DNA of 64,000 nucleotides from a virus. Positions within the stretch are counted from its first letter, which is position 1; each line of letters opens with the position of its first letter. This document shows positions 24,449-33,666 of the stretch, piece after piece. The DNA is taken from IMG/VR virus record IMGVR_UViG_3300025030_001449, positions 1-64,000 of that record, one strand, 5' to 3'. Both the position numbers and the translations under genes were made by a program. A model generated the notes under the pieces. The model saw only the letters and a list, made by a program, of their open reading frames with translations. It had not been told where the DNA came from and did no database searches.

Positions 24449-24489
24449 ATTATTTTAATTTAATTGTTAAAAAATAGTGTTATAAAAAA

Positions 24490-24520
24490 CAAAGATAAGT
24501 AAAATATTTTAAAAAATCAA
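24490..24520 (-). promoter_or_regulatory. Host-type promoter
   Basis: On the minus strand, TTG at 24520 and TATCTTTG from 24497, 23 bases apart. The 40-base region is almost identical to the promoter at 25996. Confidence 0.8.
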
Positions 24521-24527
24521 TAGGTAT

Positions 24528-25334
24528 TTAAATATATATAGTTTCTTCTTTAATTCTTTTATTTATTAAATCACAATATTTTTCAGATATTTCAAATCCT
24601 ATCCATTTTCTGTTTAATTTAATCGCAGCCAAAGCAGAAGTCCCACTTCCCATAAAAGGATCAATAACAATTCCATTTTCTGGACAAAAACATTGAATAA
24701 TATCATACGGTAATTTATCTGGAAAAGTTGCTGGATGTTCATGTTTTAATTTTGTTCCATCGCCACAAGTAATATAATCCCAAATAGTCCCACGACATTT
24801 TGTTATGTTTATCATTTTCTTGGTGGATTTAAATGTGGTGCCATCGGTTTTTCTTGTTGCTCTACCTGTCATAAATTTACCACCGTGTTTAGATAATATT
24901 TTAAGATTTTCTTTATTAAAATATTGAGGTTTATCACCTTTTAAAAAAATGGGAATATATTCATGATCAACTCTAAATCTTTTAGTCCACCATGCACCCT
25001 CAACTCCTTGTTTTTGATATATGCAGCATTCAAATAATTTAAAACCAATATTATCACACCAATCAACAATTGTTCTGAAAGATGTTAAACTTTTTCCAAA
25101 ATTCTTTGTTTGGTCCTGAATTATCATTACTGATATTCCACCATCTTTTAATATTCTGAATAATTGTTTTCCTGTTTCATGTAAATCTAATTCAAACCCA
25201 TTATATTCCCTAATATTATTGTAAGGCGGAGAAAATACGGCAAGATCAATTGAATTATCTGGAATTTGTTTCATTCCTTCCACACAATCTATATTATAAA
25301 CTTTATTTAATTCAAATAAACCCAATTTATCCAT
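24528..25334 (-). CDS. DNA methyltransferase, SPPY (N4-cytosine/beta) class
   Basis: 268 residues. SPPYNN at 35-40 is the catalytic motif and DPFMGSGT at 225-232 the SAM-binding motif; this permuted order defines the beta class, which includes N4-cytosine and N6-adenine enzymes. The preceding NKVYNIDCVEGMKQIPDNSIDL is a standard start. No restriction partner was found next to it, so it is probably a protective orphan methylase. Its start overlaps the stop of the gene before it. Confidence 0.85.
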   Translation of the reverse strand: MDKLGLFELNKVYNIDCVEGMKQIPDNSIDLAVFSPPYNNIREYNGFELDLHETGKQLFRILKDGGISVMIIQDQTKNFGKSLTSFRTIVDWCDNIGFKLFECCIYQKQGVEGAWWTKRFRVDHEYIPIFLKGDKPQYFNKENLKILSKHGGKFMTGRATRKTDGTTFKSTKKMINITKCRGTIWDYITCGDGTKLKHEHPATFPDKLPYDIIQCFCPENGIVIDPFMGSGTSALAAIKLNRKWIGFEISEKYCDLINKRIKEETIYI

Positions 25335-25957
25335 TAATTATATTTTTGTTCATCCAATCCATATATTTCAGTATTTGGTAATAATTCTTTGATTTTTTGT
25401 TGTTCTTTTATGGATAATTTATTGCCATATAAATATAAGTCTTCTAACTGAATTAAACCCCTAATTGAATCTGGTAATGAAAATAAGTTGTTATTATATA
25501 AATATAATTTTTTTAATTGAATTAAATTTCCAATTGAATCTGGAATGGAAGATAAACTGTTACAAGATAAACATAATTCTTCTAATTGAGTTAAATTTCC
25601 AATTGAATCTGGTAAAGAAGGTAATTTATTATAATCTAAATATAATTTTTTTAATTTACTTAATACATCATTCCACAAATCAATTTCTTTTTCAATTAAT
25701 ATATCATTTGTAACTGATTTATTTTTACCATCAATTATTTTTCCATATACTTTAACTAAACATATTCTATTTTTTAAATTACATCGTTTATAATAAAAAA
25801 TATCTTGTATACTTTTATGAAAATGAAATCCAGAATTACACATTTTCAGATCATTTTCATGAATTTTATATCTTTTTCCTATCTCATATTGAAACTTTAT
25901 TCTATCTGTTGGGGCGGTAGATAGATCTGATTTAAAATTTTTATACCCTGTTATCAT
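25334..25957 (-). CDS. Leucine-rich-repeat protein with phage N-terminal domain
   Basis: 207 residues. Residues 1-85 (GYKNFKSDL, FQYEIGKRYKI, MCNSGFHF, then VKVYGKII) match a domain often found before pentapeptide or leucine-rich repeats in phages (DUF7666-like). Residues 95-190 hold about four 23-residue repeats of the type LxxLPDSIGNLxQLxxLxL. LRRs mediate protein binding, so an interaction with a host factor is likely. The DNA of the repeats is similar between units, suggesting recent expansion. Confidence 0.75.
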   Translation of the reverse strand: MITGYKNFKSDLSTAPTDRIKFQYEIGKRYKIHENDLKMCNSGFHFHKSIQDIFYYKRCNLKNRICLVKVYGKIIDGKNKSVTNDILIEKEIDLWNDVLSKLKKLYLDYNKLPSLPDSIGNLTQLEELCLSCNSLSSIPDSIGNLIQLKKLYLYNNNLFSLPDSIRGLIQLEDLYLYGNKLSIKEQQKIKELLPNTEIYGLDEQKYN

Positions 25958-25995
25958 TTAATTTTAATAAAAAGTTTAATAATTTAATTAAAAAA

Positions 25996-26026
25996 CAAAG
26001 ATAAGTAAAATATTTTAAAAAATCAA
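25996..26026 (-). promoter_or_regulatory. Host-type promoter
   Basis: On the minus strand, TTG at 26026 and TATCTTTG from 26003. It overlaps the spacer just after the primase gene and drives the LRR-methylase pair. Confidence 0.8.
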
Positions 26027-26029
26027 TAG

Positions 26030-27034
26030 CTATATTTCATTAGCCATATAATCATCCAATTTTAATTTTTTATTGGATTTCAATAATTCACGAATTCCAC
26101 TTAAACCAAAATCTTTTCTTATTTGAGATAAATCAGTATCAGTTGGAATATCAACAACTCTTATTTTATCTTTTAATTGAATGGTTGTATGTAAACGTTT
26201 GTATATCTGGTACATTTCTATCTTTGCATCACCATCAAGAACAATAAAAATATATCCCCCATTCAATTTTTTTATCAAAGTATAGTATAGATGGTCGCTC
26301 ATAACTTTTCCGATCAGGGGAATGATATTAGTTAGAGGATAAAGACCAATCATGTCAAACATGCCCTCACAAATAAATAAAGAATTATTCCAATTAATAT
26401 TATGCTCATTTATTATAAGATTCATTTTTTCAATATTTGGATTTAAATATTTAATTTTTTGACCTGTAAAGCTGCGAGCTACAAAATAATTTAATTTATT
26501 ATTTTCATCATAACTTGGAATTATTATTCTGTTTTCATATCTACCTTCACTACAATATCCCATATTATATTTTTCAATGATTTCATCATTTAATCCCCTC
26601 AATGCCAAATAATTTATTGATTCTTTATAAGATAAATCATTTTTATTTCCATCTTTAAATAAAATTAATTCTCTTGGAAGATAAATGGGTCCCTTATAAT
26701 GTTGATTGTCATCATTGTTATTTTGTTCATCATGTTCATCATCTACATCGACAAGGGACAAATATTGTTTTAATTGAAATTTTGTGCCTCGTTCTCGTAT
26801 TAATTTCATCAAGGATCCATGAGTACCATTAGTTTCTGAACAAGACCAGCAATTGTACTGGTATCTCTTTAAACTCACTTCTAAATTTCCTTTTCCATCA
26901 AGATGATTTAATCCTTTAATTTCATAACTACATGTTGGACAATCAAATCCGTACTGCAATTGAGAATGATTTTTCTTTGTAGGTTCACCCAAAATGCTGA
27001 TAATTAAAGAATATAATGGATTAATTTGTATCAT
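26030..27034 (-). CDS. DnaG-like DNA primase
   Basis: 334 residues. The N-terminal zinc site is C32, C35, C62 and C65. The Toprim domain has E223 in CEGMFD and D267/D269 in VLDGDA. A linking region LRGLNDEIIEKYNMGYC is typical of phage primases. It would make RNA primers for phage replication. The C-terminal helicase-interaction domain is short or absent. It lies next to an HNH gene and the giant helicase, forming a replication block. Confidence 0.85.
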   Translation of the reverse strand: MIQINPLYSLIISILGEPTKKNHSQLQYGFDCPTCSYEIKGLNHLDGKGNLEVSLKRYQYNCWSCSETNGTHGSLMKLIRERGTKFQLKQYLSLVDVDDEHDEQNNNDDNQHYKGPIYLPRELILFKDGNKNDLSYKESINYLALRGLNDEIIEKYNMGYCSEGRYENRIIIPSYDENNKLNYFVARSFTGQKIKYLNPNIEKMNLIINEHNINWNNSLFICEGMFDMIGLYPLTNIIPLIGKVMSDHLYYTLIKKLNGGYIFIVLDGDAKIEMYQIYKRLHTTIQLKDKIRVVDIPTDTDLSQIRKDFGLSGIRELLKSNKKLKLDDYMANEI

Positions 27035-27052
27035 AAAAATTAAATATTATTT

Positions 27053-27805
27053 TTAAATATATGTGCCATGATAATTAATTATTTTATAAATATGTTCAAA
27101 AAATTCACTATAACTAATATTCATTTTCATTCTATTACAAAATTTACAACATGGAACACAATTTTCTATTACATATCCTTTTAAATTATCTTTTCTATCT
27201 ATTCCATTATAGATATACTTACTCCATTCATGTTTACTGATACTATTACTATATTGTATTTGTAATGGTTCTAATCCACAATAATAACAATTTTGTAATG
27301 TTAATTTTTTAAATTGTTCTTTTGTTAGATTAAATTTTAAATTTCTAATTTTTGCACTTCTAATATACTGAGTAAATAAACTATTTAATCCCGATTCTCC
27401 CTTATTTATTCTTCTATATGTATTACCTTTATGTGCCTTTGAAGACATTTCTCTTTGTAAACAACTACAACTTTTTACCTTTCCGCTTTTTAAATGATGA
27501 GCTCCAACAATTTTAATTTTACCACAGTCACATTGGCATTTCCATAATGTATTATTAAATTTATCTTTTCCTATATATTTTAATGCTGTTAATCTATTAA
27601 ATTTTTGTCCAGTTAAATCAAATATTGTAAACCCACCTCTTGGATCTTTTATTTTTGTGATACCGTTCTTTGTTCTTTTTATTAATCCTGTCTCTGTTTC
27701 TCCAGTAATGATCCATTTTCCATCTTTTCTGGGCTTCGTGTATTTCTTCTTCGGTAAAATATTTTCTTTTTCTTCCCATTGTTGTCTAATGTTTATTTCT
27801 TTCAT
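27053..27805 (-). CDS. HNH endonuclease with N-terminal zinc ribbon (homing type)
   Basis: 250 residues. The middle part (LTALKYIGKDKFNNTLWKCQCDCG, then SGKVKSCSCL) is a zinc-ribbon DNA-binding module common in phage HNH enzymes. The C-terminal NCYYCG, NGIDRKDNLKGYVIENCVPCC, CNRMK pattern is a GIDRxDN-type HNH domain with paired cysteines. It stands between primase and helicase genes, a usual place for free-standing homing endonucleases. A late-type ATTTATAT box precedes it. Confidence 0.8.
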   Translation of the reverse strand: MKEINIRQQWEEKENILPKKKYTKPRKDGKWIITGETETGLIKRTKNGITKIKDPRGGFTIFDLTGQKFNRLTALKYIGKDKFNNTLWKCQCDCGKIKIVGAHHLKSGKVKSCSCLQREMSSKAHKGNTYRRINKGESGLNSLFTQYIRSAKIRNLKFNLTKEQFKKLTLQNCYYCGLEPLQIQYSNSISKHEWSKYIYNGIDRKDNLKGYVIENCVPCCKFCNRMKMNISYSEFFEHIYKIINYHGTYI

Positions 27806-27818
27806 AATTTATCGTTTC

Positions 27819-27828
27819 TATATAAATA
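27819..27828 (-). promoter_or_regulatory. Late-type promoter box
   Basis: ATTTATATA on the minus strand, 15-25 bases before the HNH start. Confidence 0.45.
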
Positions 27829-27917
27829 GTCGACAAATTAAAAAAATCTAATAAAAATACAATAAAATTAAATATTTGGTTCTTATTCCATATTTTATAA
27901 TAACATTATATATACCT

Positions 27918-27956
27918 GATAATATTGATGATATTATCATGCAAAATACAAAGATA
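27918..27956 (-). promoter_or_regulatory. Host-type -7 box with palindrome at the start site
   Basis: TATCTTTG on the minus strand at 27949-27956. Ten bases downstream is the inverted repeat GATAATAT-TGATG-ATATTATC (27918-27938), placed like an operator. No clear -33 TTG is seen. Confidence 0.45.
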
Positions 27957-27984
27957 AGTAAAATTATTTAAAAAGAAAGGTTGT

Positions 27985-30900
27985 TTAATATTTTATTCCA
28001 TCAATATAAATAAATCTATCTGTATTTTTAACAGAATCAAAACATTTAAATCCAATCTTTTCCAATATTTGTTTTAATTCATGTTCTTTACCTTTCCATT
28101 TTGAAGAAGGTTCACAAATAAAAATATTACCAAATGGTTTTAATGTTCTATATGCTTCTTTCAAATAATCTTCATAATTTGATCCCATTAATGATAATGA
28201 AAATACTGCAACATCCAATGTATTATCTTTTAACGGAACATTACACATATCACAAGAAATAACCTTATTATTTATTGCAACATAATCAAAACCATATATT
28301 TTATTATCAGGTAATTCATTAGATAATAAATTCTCACCACAACCAAAATCACCAACAACCCAATCTAACCTATTTTTTATTTTTTTAGATATTTCAATAT
28401 ATGGAATTTCTGACCACGTTTTTCTTTGTTCACTATAAAGAGTATGATACAAATACCATTCTTCTGGTTCTTTTTCTATTCTATCTTTTGTTGTACTGGA
28501 ATGAGAAACCGACCATCTTCTATTCATTTCAGAGAAATCCCCTAATTTTCTTTTTAATTTTTCAACAAACTCTGGATTTAATGGTATTTTTAATTCTTCT
28601 CTTTCAAATGTAATAATATTATTTTTATTTATTCTATCTAACCAATCTTTAAGTTCTTGTTTGGCATCTTCAATCATTTTACCTTTTGGTGGTAATAGAC
28701 TTTTTGGAACTCTCCCATCAATTGCCAAATCTGCTAGTGTTGCTTTATATTTAACAATATTAAATCTTTTTTTATCCCAACTCCATTGTCCGTTATCCGT
28801 ATTAATAATAACTTGGGGAATATAAACATTAACTTTATCAAAAAGAGAACCCTGTCTTTTTATTCTTCCAATTAATTGATCAAATTCTGAACTTGTCCAA
28901 GGGACACATAATGGAATTAATGTATCACACACTTTTTGTATTCCATCTACGCCAGTTCCAACTGGTGCCGAACCAATCAAAACATCAACTTCTCTTCTTT
29001 TAAATCGTTCCAGACCCGCTTTATCGTCTCCAGTATAAAATCCCACACTAAATCCCAAATCTTTCACATATTTCCCAATATCGTCAATTATTCCTGTAAC
29101 ATAATAAGTATAGATTAAAGTGCCAGGTTTAATATATTGCTTTATTGCATCCAATTTTGGTTTTAACAAACATTTTTCCAAATCAAGTACACCCCCCTTC
29201 GGTACATTTTTAATATCTTCCACTAAATGAGACCCATCAATATCAATTTTTTCTATATTAACTGAAATATCATATTTTGGTTTGTATCTCAAACCAGTTA
29301 TGGTTAATGCTTTATACATTTCAATACCATTAATTATGGATCCTTTTGTATCCAAATCGTCATGTGATTGACCAGATAATAATTCAATTAGTTTTTTTGG
29401 TTCTTCTAAATTATTAATAACTGGAGTTGCAGACATTCCTAACAAATATAAATTTTTATTTAATTCTCTTGCTTTGATAATTAACTTATTTATAACATTT
29501 CTTCTTATTGATTCTTTATCTTCATCTCTTTGTTTTACATTTTGAATCTCATCCAAAATAATGTAATCAAAAATATTATTTTCAAATAATTGGGAAGCAA
29601 TATATTCACCATCTTCTTGTTGAAATGTTTCATAATTTAATATTAAATAATTGTTTTCATTATCTTTTGGCAAAGTAATATTATATTTATCGTTTAATAT
29701 ATTATAAGAATTAGCAGGAACGTTATCCAAATATTTTTTAACATAAATGTTATTATTTGTGAAATATTCATTTATGGATTTAACCCACCCATCAACAATT
29801 GAATTATTACAAATAATCAATGTATTTTTTAATTTTGCTATTCTTCCAGCTAAAATTGCTGAAAGAGTTTTTCCTGAACCTACCCCAGACCAGTTCCCAT
29901 AAATTTTTTCTTTTAATAATCTGTAAGATACAAGTAACTGCATGTCATTGGGTTTATATTTGAAAATATAATCTTTTGGTATTTTAAGATTTTTCATTTC
30001 ATAATATTCTGTCAAAAACTCTTTCTTAATAATTTCAAAATTTTTACCACCATGTTCATTTTTCAGTTTGTCAATGTTTACTTCTTTTTCATTTAAAATA
30101 TTATTCCAAAATTCTTTTAATTTATTTTTTAATAAAAAATCAATATTTTCATCATCAAGTGATGCCGTTATCATTTTATTATCCAGCATTTTTAATTTTT
30201 TTATTGCATCTTCATCATTGGGAATTAATTCTTCCTCTTTTTCATTTTCCGTAATATCTAATTTATCTTTTTCTAATACTTGTTCTGTAAATTGTAATTC
30301 TTTTTCAATTTCTTTTTCTTCTTCCTCACTATCAAATTCTGTTTCATCAGTTTTTTTAACTTTGTTTATTATATCATTTAATATATCTTTTCTATGTTGG
30401 GAACCAGATTTGGAGGAAACAAAATCTTCCAATGAGCCAAGCTCTTTAAGTTTTTTGGCTAAATTATTTGAATTTATAATTGTTATAAGTTCAACAGAAG
30501 ATAAATTAATTAATTCAGATTGAAGAGATTTTAAAAAATCAATTATTGCTGATTTATTCCATTGATGTTGGCCATTACCCAAATAACCTAAAAAATCAGC
30601 ATAACAAGTAAATTCATTTTTATATGTACGTTCTGGGATTGATGGAATATTATTTGGTTTATTTATTTTCCACCAATTTTCAAATTCCTCACAAGATTTC
30701 AAATTAAATTTATGAACAAATTCTTTTGCTTCTTCAAATGGTAAATGTTGTTTACTTTTTTCTAAATTAGATAAAATTCCACCACCTAAAAAATTTCCCC
30801 ATGAAATCCAACCTTTATTTTTATAGGCGACTCCTGGTGTTTTGGGGATATTATTTGGAAGGTTATTGTTTTTCCAATATTCTTGCCATTTTGATATTGA

Positions 30901-32136
30901 TTTCAAATTTAATTTTTGAACATATTCTTTTGCTTCTTTAAATGGTAAAAATTTTTTCAACTGATCAGCAATTCTACCTGTCCCTAAAAAATCACCCATT
31001 GAAATCCACCCATGATTTTTATAAGTTTTTGATAAGGTTCTTGGTAAATTATTTGGTTTATTTATTTTCCACCAATTTTCATATTCTTTCCCAGATTTCA
31101 AATTTAATTTTTGAACATATTCTTTTGCTTCTTTAAATGGTAAAAATTTTTTCAACCGACCAGAAACTATACCAGTTCCTAAAAAATCACCCCAAGATAC
31201 CCATCCACTTTTTTTATATGTATTATCTGGGTATGCTGGAATATTATCTGGTTTATTTGTTTTCCACCAATTTTCATATTCTTTCCCAGATTTCAAATTT
31301 AATTTTTGAACATATTCTTTTGCTTCTTTAAATGGTAAATGTTGTTTACTTTTATCATATCCTATCCAGTCAGCCATGCTAATAAATTCTTTCTTATAAA
31401 GTCTATAAGGATTAATAGGGATATCGTCTGGTTTTTTTGTTCTATTCCATATTTTTAATTCATGCCCACTTTTAAATCCCTGTTGTCTAACAATCTCTCT
31501 ACTATCTATAAATGATTTCCATTTTCTATTGTGGTTAGAAATTTTATCCTCACCCAACCAATGATATATGTCTTGCCATCCCTTATTTTTATATACTACA
31601 TTTGGATTAATTGGTAAATCAATCGGATTATGTTTTTTAAACCAAATATTATATCCAACCCAACCATTCCTAATATTTTCTTTTCTTATTTTTTTTAATG
31701 CTTTTTGAAATGGCAAGTTCCTTTTTAACTGATAACTATACCTATCTATATTTAATAAATCACACCAAAAACTATTCCTCTCTCCATTATATTGTTTATT
31801 TAATTCATAATATGATTTAGGGTTTCGTGGAATACCTAAATCTCTATTTTTTCGATAAAATTCTAAATAATCTTTTGGATTTTTAATATTATTTTTCCTT
31901 ACTAGTATTTGTAAATTTTTAAAAGATAACATTTTATTTTTTTCATAACCACATTTTTTACAACCACATCTGAGTTTATGAGAAGATGGTGTAATATAAA
32001 ATGGTCCATGTACTGGACATATTATTTTAACTTTTGTCGTAGTATTAATATATTTTACCAATGAATAATCATATTTATCCTCGTGAATCTCTTTGAATTG
32101 TTGAATAACTTCTTCTTTGGTTAGTTTACTTGGCAT
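27985..32136 (-). CDS. SNF2-type helicase with N-terminal repeat array and C-terminal Rrp8-like methyltransferase
   Basis: 1383 residues. Residues 1-65: zinc-ribbon domain (CPVHGPF...CGCKKCG). Residues about 66-520: seven units of about 65 residues with the pattern LPFxEAKEYVxKLNLKS...NIPxxPxxTYKxxGWxSWGDFLG, like the repeat units annotated as phage-integrase repeats. Residues 595-645: acidic linker. Residues 725-1120: SF2/SNF2 helicase with GVGSGKT at 751-757, DEIQ near 860 and an IGRIKRQG motif VI. Residues 1240-1383: a methyltransferase with WVVGDFGCGENLL and VFSLSLMGSNYEDYLKEAYR, very close to Rrp8, the rRNA m1A methylase. The target of this combination is unknown. Confidence 0.8.
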   Translation of the reverse strand: MPSKLTKEEVIQQFKEIHEDKYDYSLVKYINTTTKVKIICPVHGPFYITPSSHKLRCGCKKCGYEKNKMLSFKNLQILVRKNNIKNPKDYLEFYRKNRDLGIPRNPKSYYELNKQYNGERNSFWCDLLNIDRYSYQLKRNLPFQKALKKIRKENIRNGWVGYNIWFKKHNPIDLPINPNVVYKNKGWQDIYHWLGEDKISNHNRKWKSFIDSREIVRQQGFKSGHELKIWNRTKKPDDIPINPYRLYKKEFISMADWIGYDKSKQHLPFKEAKEYVQKLNLKSGKEYENWWKTNKPDNIPAYPDNTYKKSGWVSWGDFLGTGIVSGRLKKFLPFKEAKEYVQKLNLKSGKEYENWWKINKPNNLPRTLSKTYKNHGWISMGDFLGTGRIADQLKKFLPFKEAKEYVQKLNLKSISKWQEYWKNNNLPNNIPKTPGVAYKNKGWISWGNFLGGGILSNLEKSKQHLPFEEAKEFVHKFNLKSCEEFENWWKINKPNNIPSIPERTYKNEFTCYADFLGYLGNGQHQWNKSAIIDFLKSLQSELINLSSVELITIINSNNLAKKLKELGSLEDFVSSKSGSQHRKDILNDIINKVKKTDETEFDSEEEEKEIEKELQFTEQVLEKDKLDITENEKEEELIPNDEDAIKKLKMLDNKMITASLDDENIDFLLKNKLKEFWNNILNEKEVNIDKLKNEHGGKNFEIIKKEFLTEYYEMKNLKIPKDYIFKYKPNDMQLLVSYRLLKEKIYGNWSGVGSGKTLSAILAGRIAKLKNTLIICNNSIVDGWVKSINEYFTNNNIYVKKYLDNVPANSYNILNDKYNITLPKDNENNYLILNYETFQQEDGEYIASQLFENNIFDYIILDEIQNVKQRDEDKESIRRNVINKLIIKARELNKNLYLLGMSATPVINNLEEPKKLIELLSGQSHDDLDTKGSIINGIEMYKALTITGLRYKPKYDISVNIEKIDIDGSHLVEDIKNVPKGGVLDLEKCLLKPKLDAIKQYIKPGTLIYTYYVTGIIDDIGKYVKDLGFSVGFYTGDDKAGLERFKRREVDVLIGSAPVGTGVDGIQKVCDTLIPLCVPWTSSEFDQLIGRIKRQGSLFDKVNVYIPQVIINTDNGQWSWDKKRFNIVKYKATLADLAIDGRVPKSLLPPKGKMIEDAKQELKDWLDRINKNNIITFEREELKIPLNPEFVEKLKRKLGDFSEMNRRWSVSHSSTTKDRIEKEPEEWYLYHTLYSEQRKTWSEIPYIEISKKIKNRLDWVVGDFGCGENLLSNELPDNKIYGFDYVAINNKVISCDMCNVPLKDNTLDVAVFSLSLMGSNYEDYLKEAYRTLKPFGNIFICEPSSKWKGKEHELKQILEKIGFKCFDSVKNTDRFIYIDGIKY
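30901..31339 (-). repeat. 195-bp tandem repeats inside the helicase gene
   Basis: A block beginning TTTCAAATTTAATTTTTG recurs at 30901, 31096 and 31291, exactly 195 bases (65 codons) apart, over nearly 50 near-identical bases. It encodes three adjacent units of the protein repeat array and shows recent in-frame expansion. Confidence 0.85.
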
Positions 32137-32168
32137 AATTATTTTTAATATTAAAAATTAAATTTTTC

Positions 32169-32591
32169 TTACTTATTATCAATTAAATCAATAACATTTT
32201 GGATGTTTAAAATACCAAAAATTAATAAAATTGAAATGAATGTAATAATTATCATCCAAATTTTATATTTTTCATCATTAAAAGAAAGAAAACCAATAAT
32301 TATATTAATTAGTTTAAAAAATAATATTTTATCATAAAAATAAAAACAATAAATCCAAAAAGTAAATTTAACAGTTTTGTCATCCCCGCCAGAATAACTA
32401 ATTGTTTCATCACATTTTTCTTTTAAAGTATAACGCATAAAAATGCCCTCATTTGTTACTGTTTTTATCAAATTATTTTTTATCTTTAAAAAAATCCAGT
32501 TGATTATTTCTATCAAAATTATTGTTAAACTTATCGCTACTAGCCAGCATATAATTGTTAAATTATTACTGATATTATTTATTATATTCAT
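32169..32591 (-). CDS. Multi-pass membrane protein
   Basis: 140 residues from ATG at 32591, just downstream of a host-type promoter. A longer in-frame start at 32747 would lie upstream of that promoter and inside the resolvase gene. It has about three hydrophobic helices (LTIICWLVAISLTIILIEI, FWIYCFYFYDKILFF, IWMIIITFISILLIFGIL). An early membrane protein could act in host takeover or superinfection exclusion; this is inference. Confidence 0.55.
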   Translation of the reverse strand: MNIINNISNNLTIICWLVAISLTIILIEIINWIFLKIKNNLIKTVTNEGIFMRYTLKEKCDETISYSGGDDKTVKFTFWIYCFYFYDKILFFKLINIIIGFLSFNDEKYKIWMIIITFISILLIFGILNIQNVIDLIDNK

Positions 32592-32644
32592 AATCTTTTT
32601 ACTATAAATATTATTTTTATTAATATGTTTATATTTCAATTTTA

Positions 32645-32675
32645 CAAAAGTAAGTAAAATAATTGAGATTTCCAA
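32645..32675 (-). promoter_or_regulatory. Host-type promoter
   Basis: On the minus strand, TTG at 32675 and TACTTTTG from 32652, 23 bases apart. It lies just after the resolvase gene and drives the membrane protein. Confidence 0.7.
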
Positions 32676-32688
32676 ATAAAAAACAAAA

Positions 32689-33306
32689 TTATTTTTTAAA
32701 ATTATATTTTTGATTAATATAACCAATAGAAACACACACAGAATCACTCATGTCAAATGATTCTTTTTTCAATACGTTATTTTTTGAATATATCCATATA
32801 ATTGAAGGATATTCTTTTTGAACCAAATCCCAAATCACCATTTTTTTATCAATCTCATAATCATAACCCCCAAATAATACTGGATTTCCAGGTTTTTCAA
32901 TTAATTCCCCATTTTTTTTAAATTTCCTTGGTTGCATTAATTCTGGAAATGCATATTTCCTTGATTCATAGGCACTCAAATAACTTGGAACAATTTTAAA
33001 TATGTCATAAATTACTTTGGATATCATTCCATTAAATTTAATTAATATTCCACATGTGAAAATATTATTGCTTGATATAAGTGGTTCTTCAATAACAATA
33101 TCTGTTATTCCGATATCTTTATATTGTAATAAAAATTCTTTTACAATATCTACTTTTCTGAACATTTCCTCAAACTTATTCTCTGGTTTTGGATTCTTTG
33201 GTTGTGGAGAAATATGTGTTAATGTTAATAATTTTTTATTTTGGTCCATTATACAAATTCCCACAGTTTTTGTTGAAATATCCAAACTTAAAATTTTATT
33301 GTTCAT
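32689..33306 (-). CDS. RuvC-like Holliday junction resolvase
   Basis: 205 residues with an RNase H-like fold. D9 in LSLDISTKTVG, E73 or E74 in IVIEEPL, and D185/D188 in FDMSDSVCVSIGY give the acidic catalytic set. Similar phage enzymes cut branched DNA to resolve recombination and packaging intermediates. It fits the surrounding replication and recombination genes. Confidence 0.75.
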   Translation of the reverse strand: MNNKILSLDISTKTVGICIMDQNKKLLTLTHISPQPKNPKPENKFEEMFRKVDIVKEFLLQYKDIGITDIVIEEPLISSNNIFTCGILIKFNGMISKVIYDIFKIVPSYLSAYESRKYAFPELMQPRKFKKNGELIEKPGNPVLFGGYDYEIDKKMVIWDLVQKEYPSIIWIYSKNNVLKKESFDMSDSVCVSIGYINQKYNFKK

Positions 33307-33324
33307 ATTATATTAAAAACTTAA

Positions 33325-33666
33325 TTATACTACTAAACCTTTCTTTTTTAAACTTTCAAATATTATTGCACTTTCTTTCTTCATTTCTTCATGCCATTTT
33401 TCATCTCTTGGTTTAAATTTTATCTCATCTTCATCATGTTCTTTCAATGCTTGTTTATTATTTCTATTAACAAATTTCCAATAATATTTATTTTCTGGAT
33501 CTATTCCTTGTTTTACCATATTATATCCATTTTCAATTATTAAATTTATTATTGGCTGGTGCCACGTTATTTGTTTTTGATCTTTATATTCGTCATAAGT
33601 TACAATAAAAAATACATCTGGTTTTTTCATATTTAATAATTTTATCCTCTTTAATTTATCTTTCAT
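33325..33666 (-). CDS. Unknown protein
   Basis: 113 residues. A central strand/turn region (KPDVFFIVTYDEYKDQKQITWHQPIINLI) is followed by a charged helix (DEKWHEEMKKESAIIFESLKK). The start overlaps the upstream endonuclease stop by four bases. No family recognised. Confidence 0.5.
   Translation of the reverse strand: MKDKLKRIKLLNMKKPDVFFIVTYDEYKDQKQITWHQPIINLIIENGYNMVKQGIDPENKYYWKFVNRNNKQALKEHDEDEIKFKPRDEKWHEEMKKESAIIFESLKKKGLVV

Noticed and set aside
30901-31339. Regular repeats that could suggest a CRISPR array
   Set aside because: The period is 195 bases, the sequence between conserved blocks is also similar, and all lie in frame within the helicase gene.
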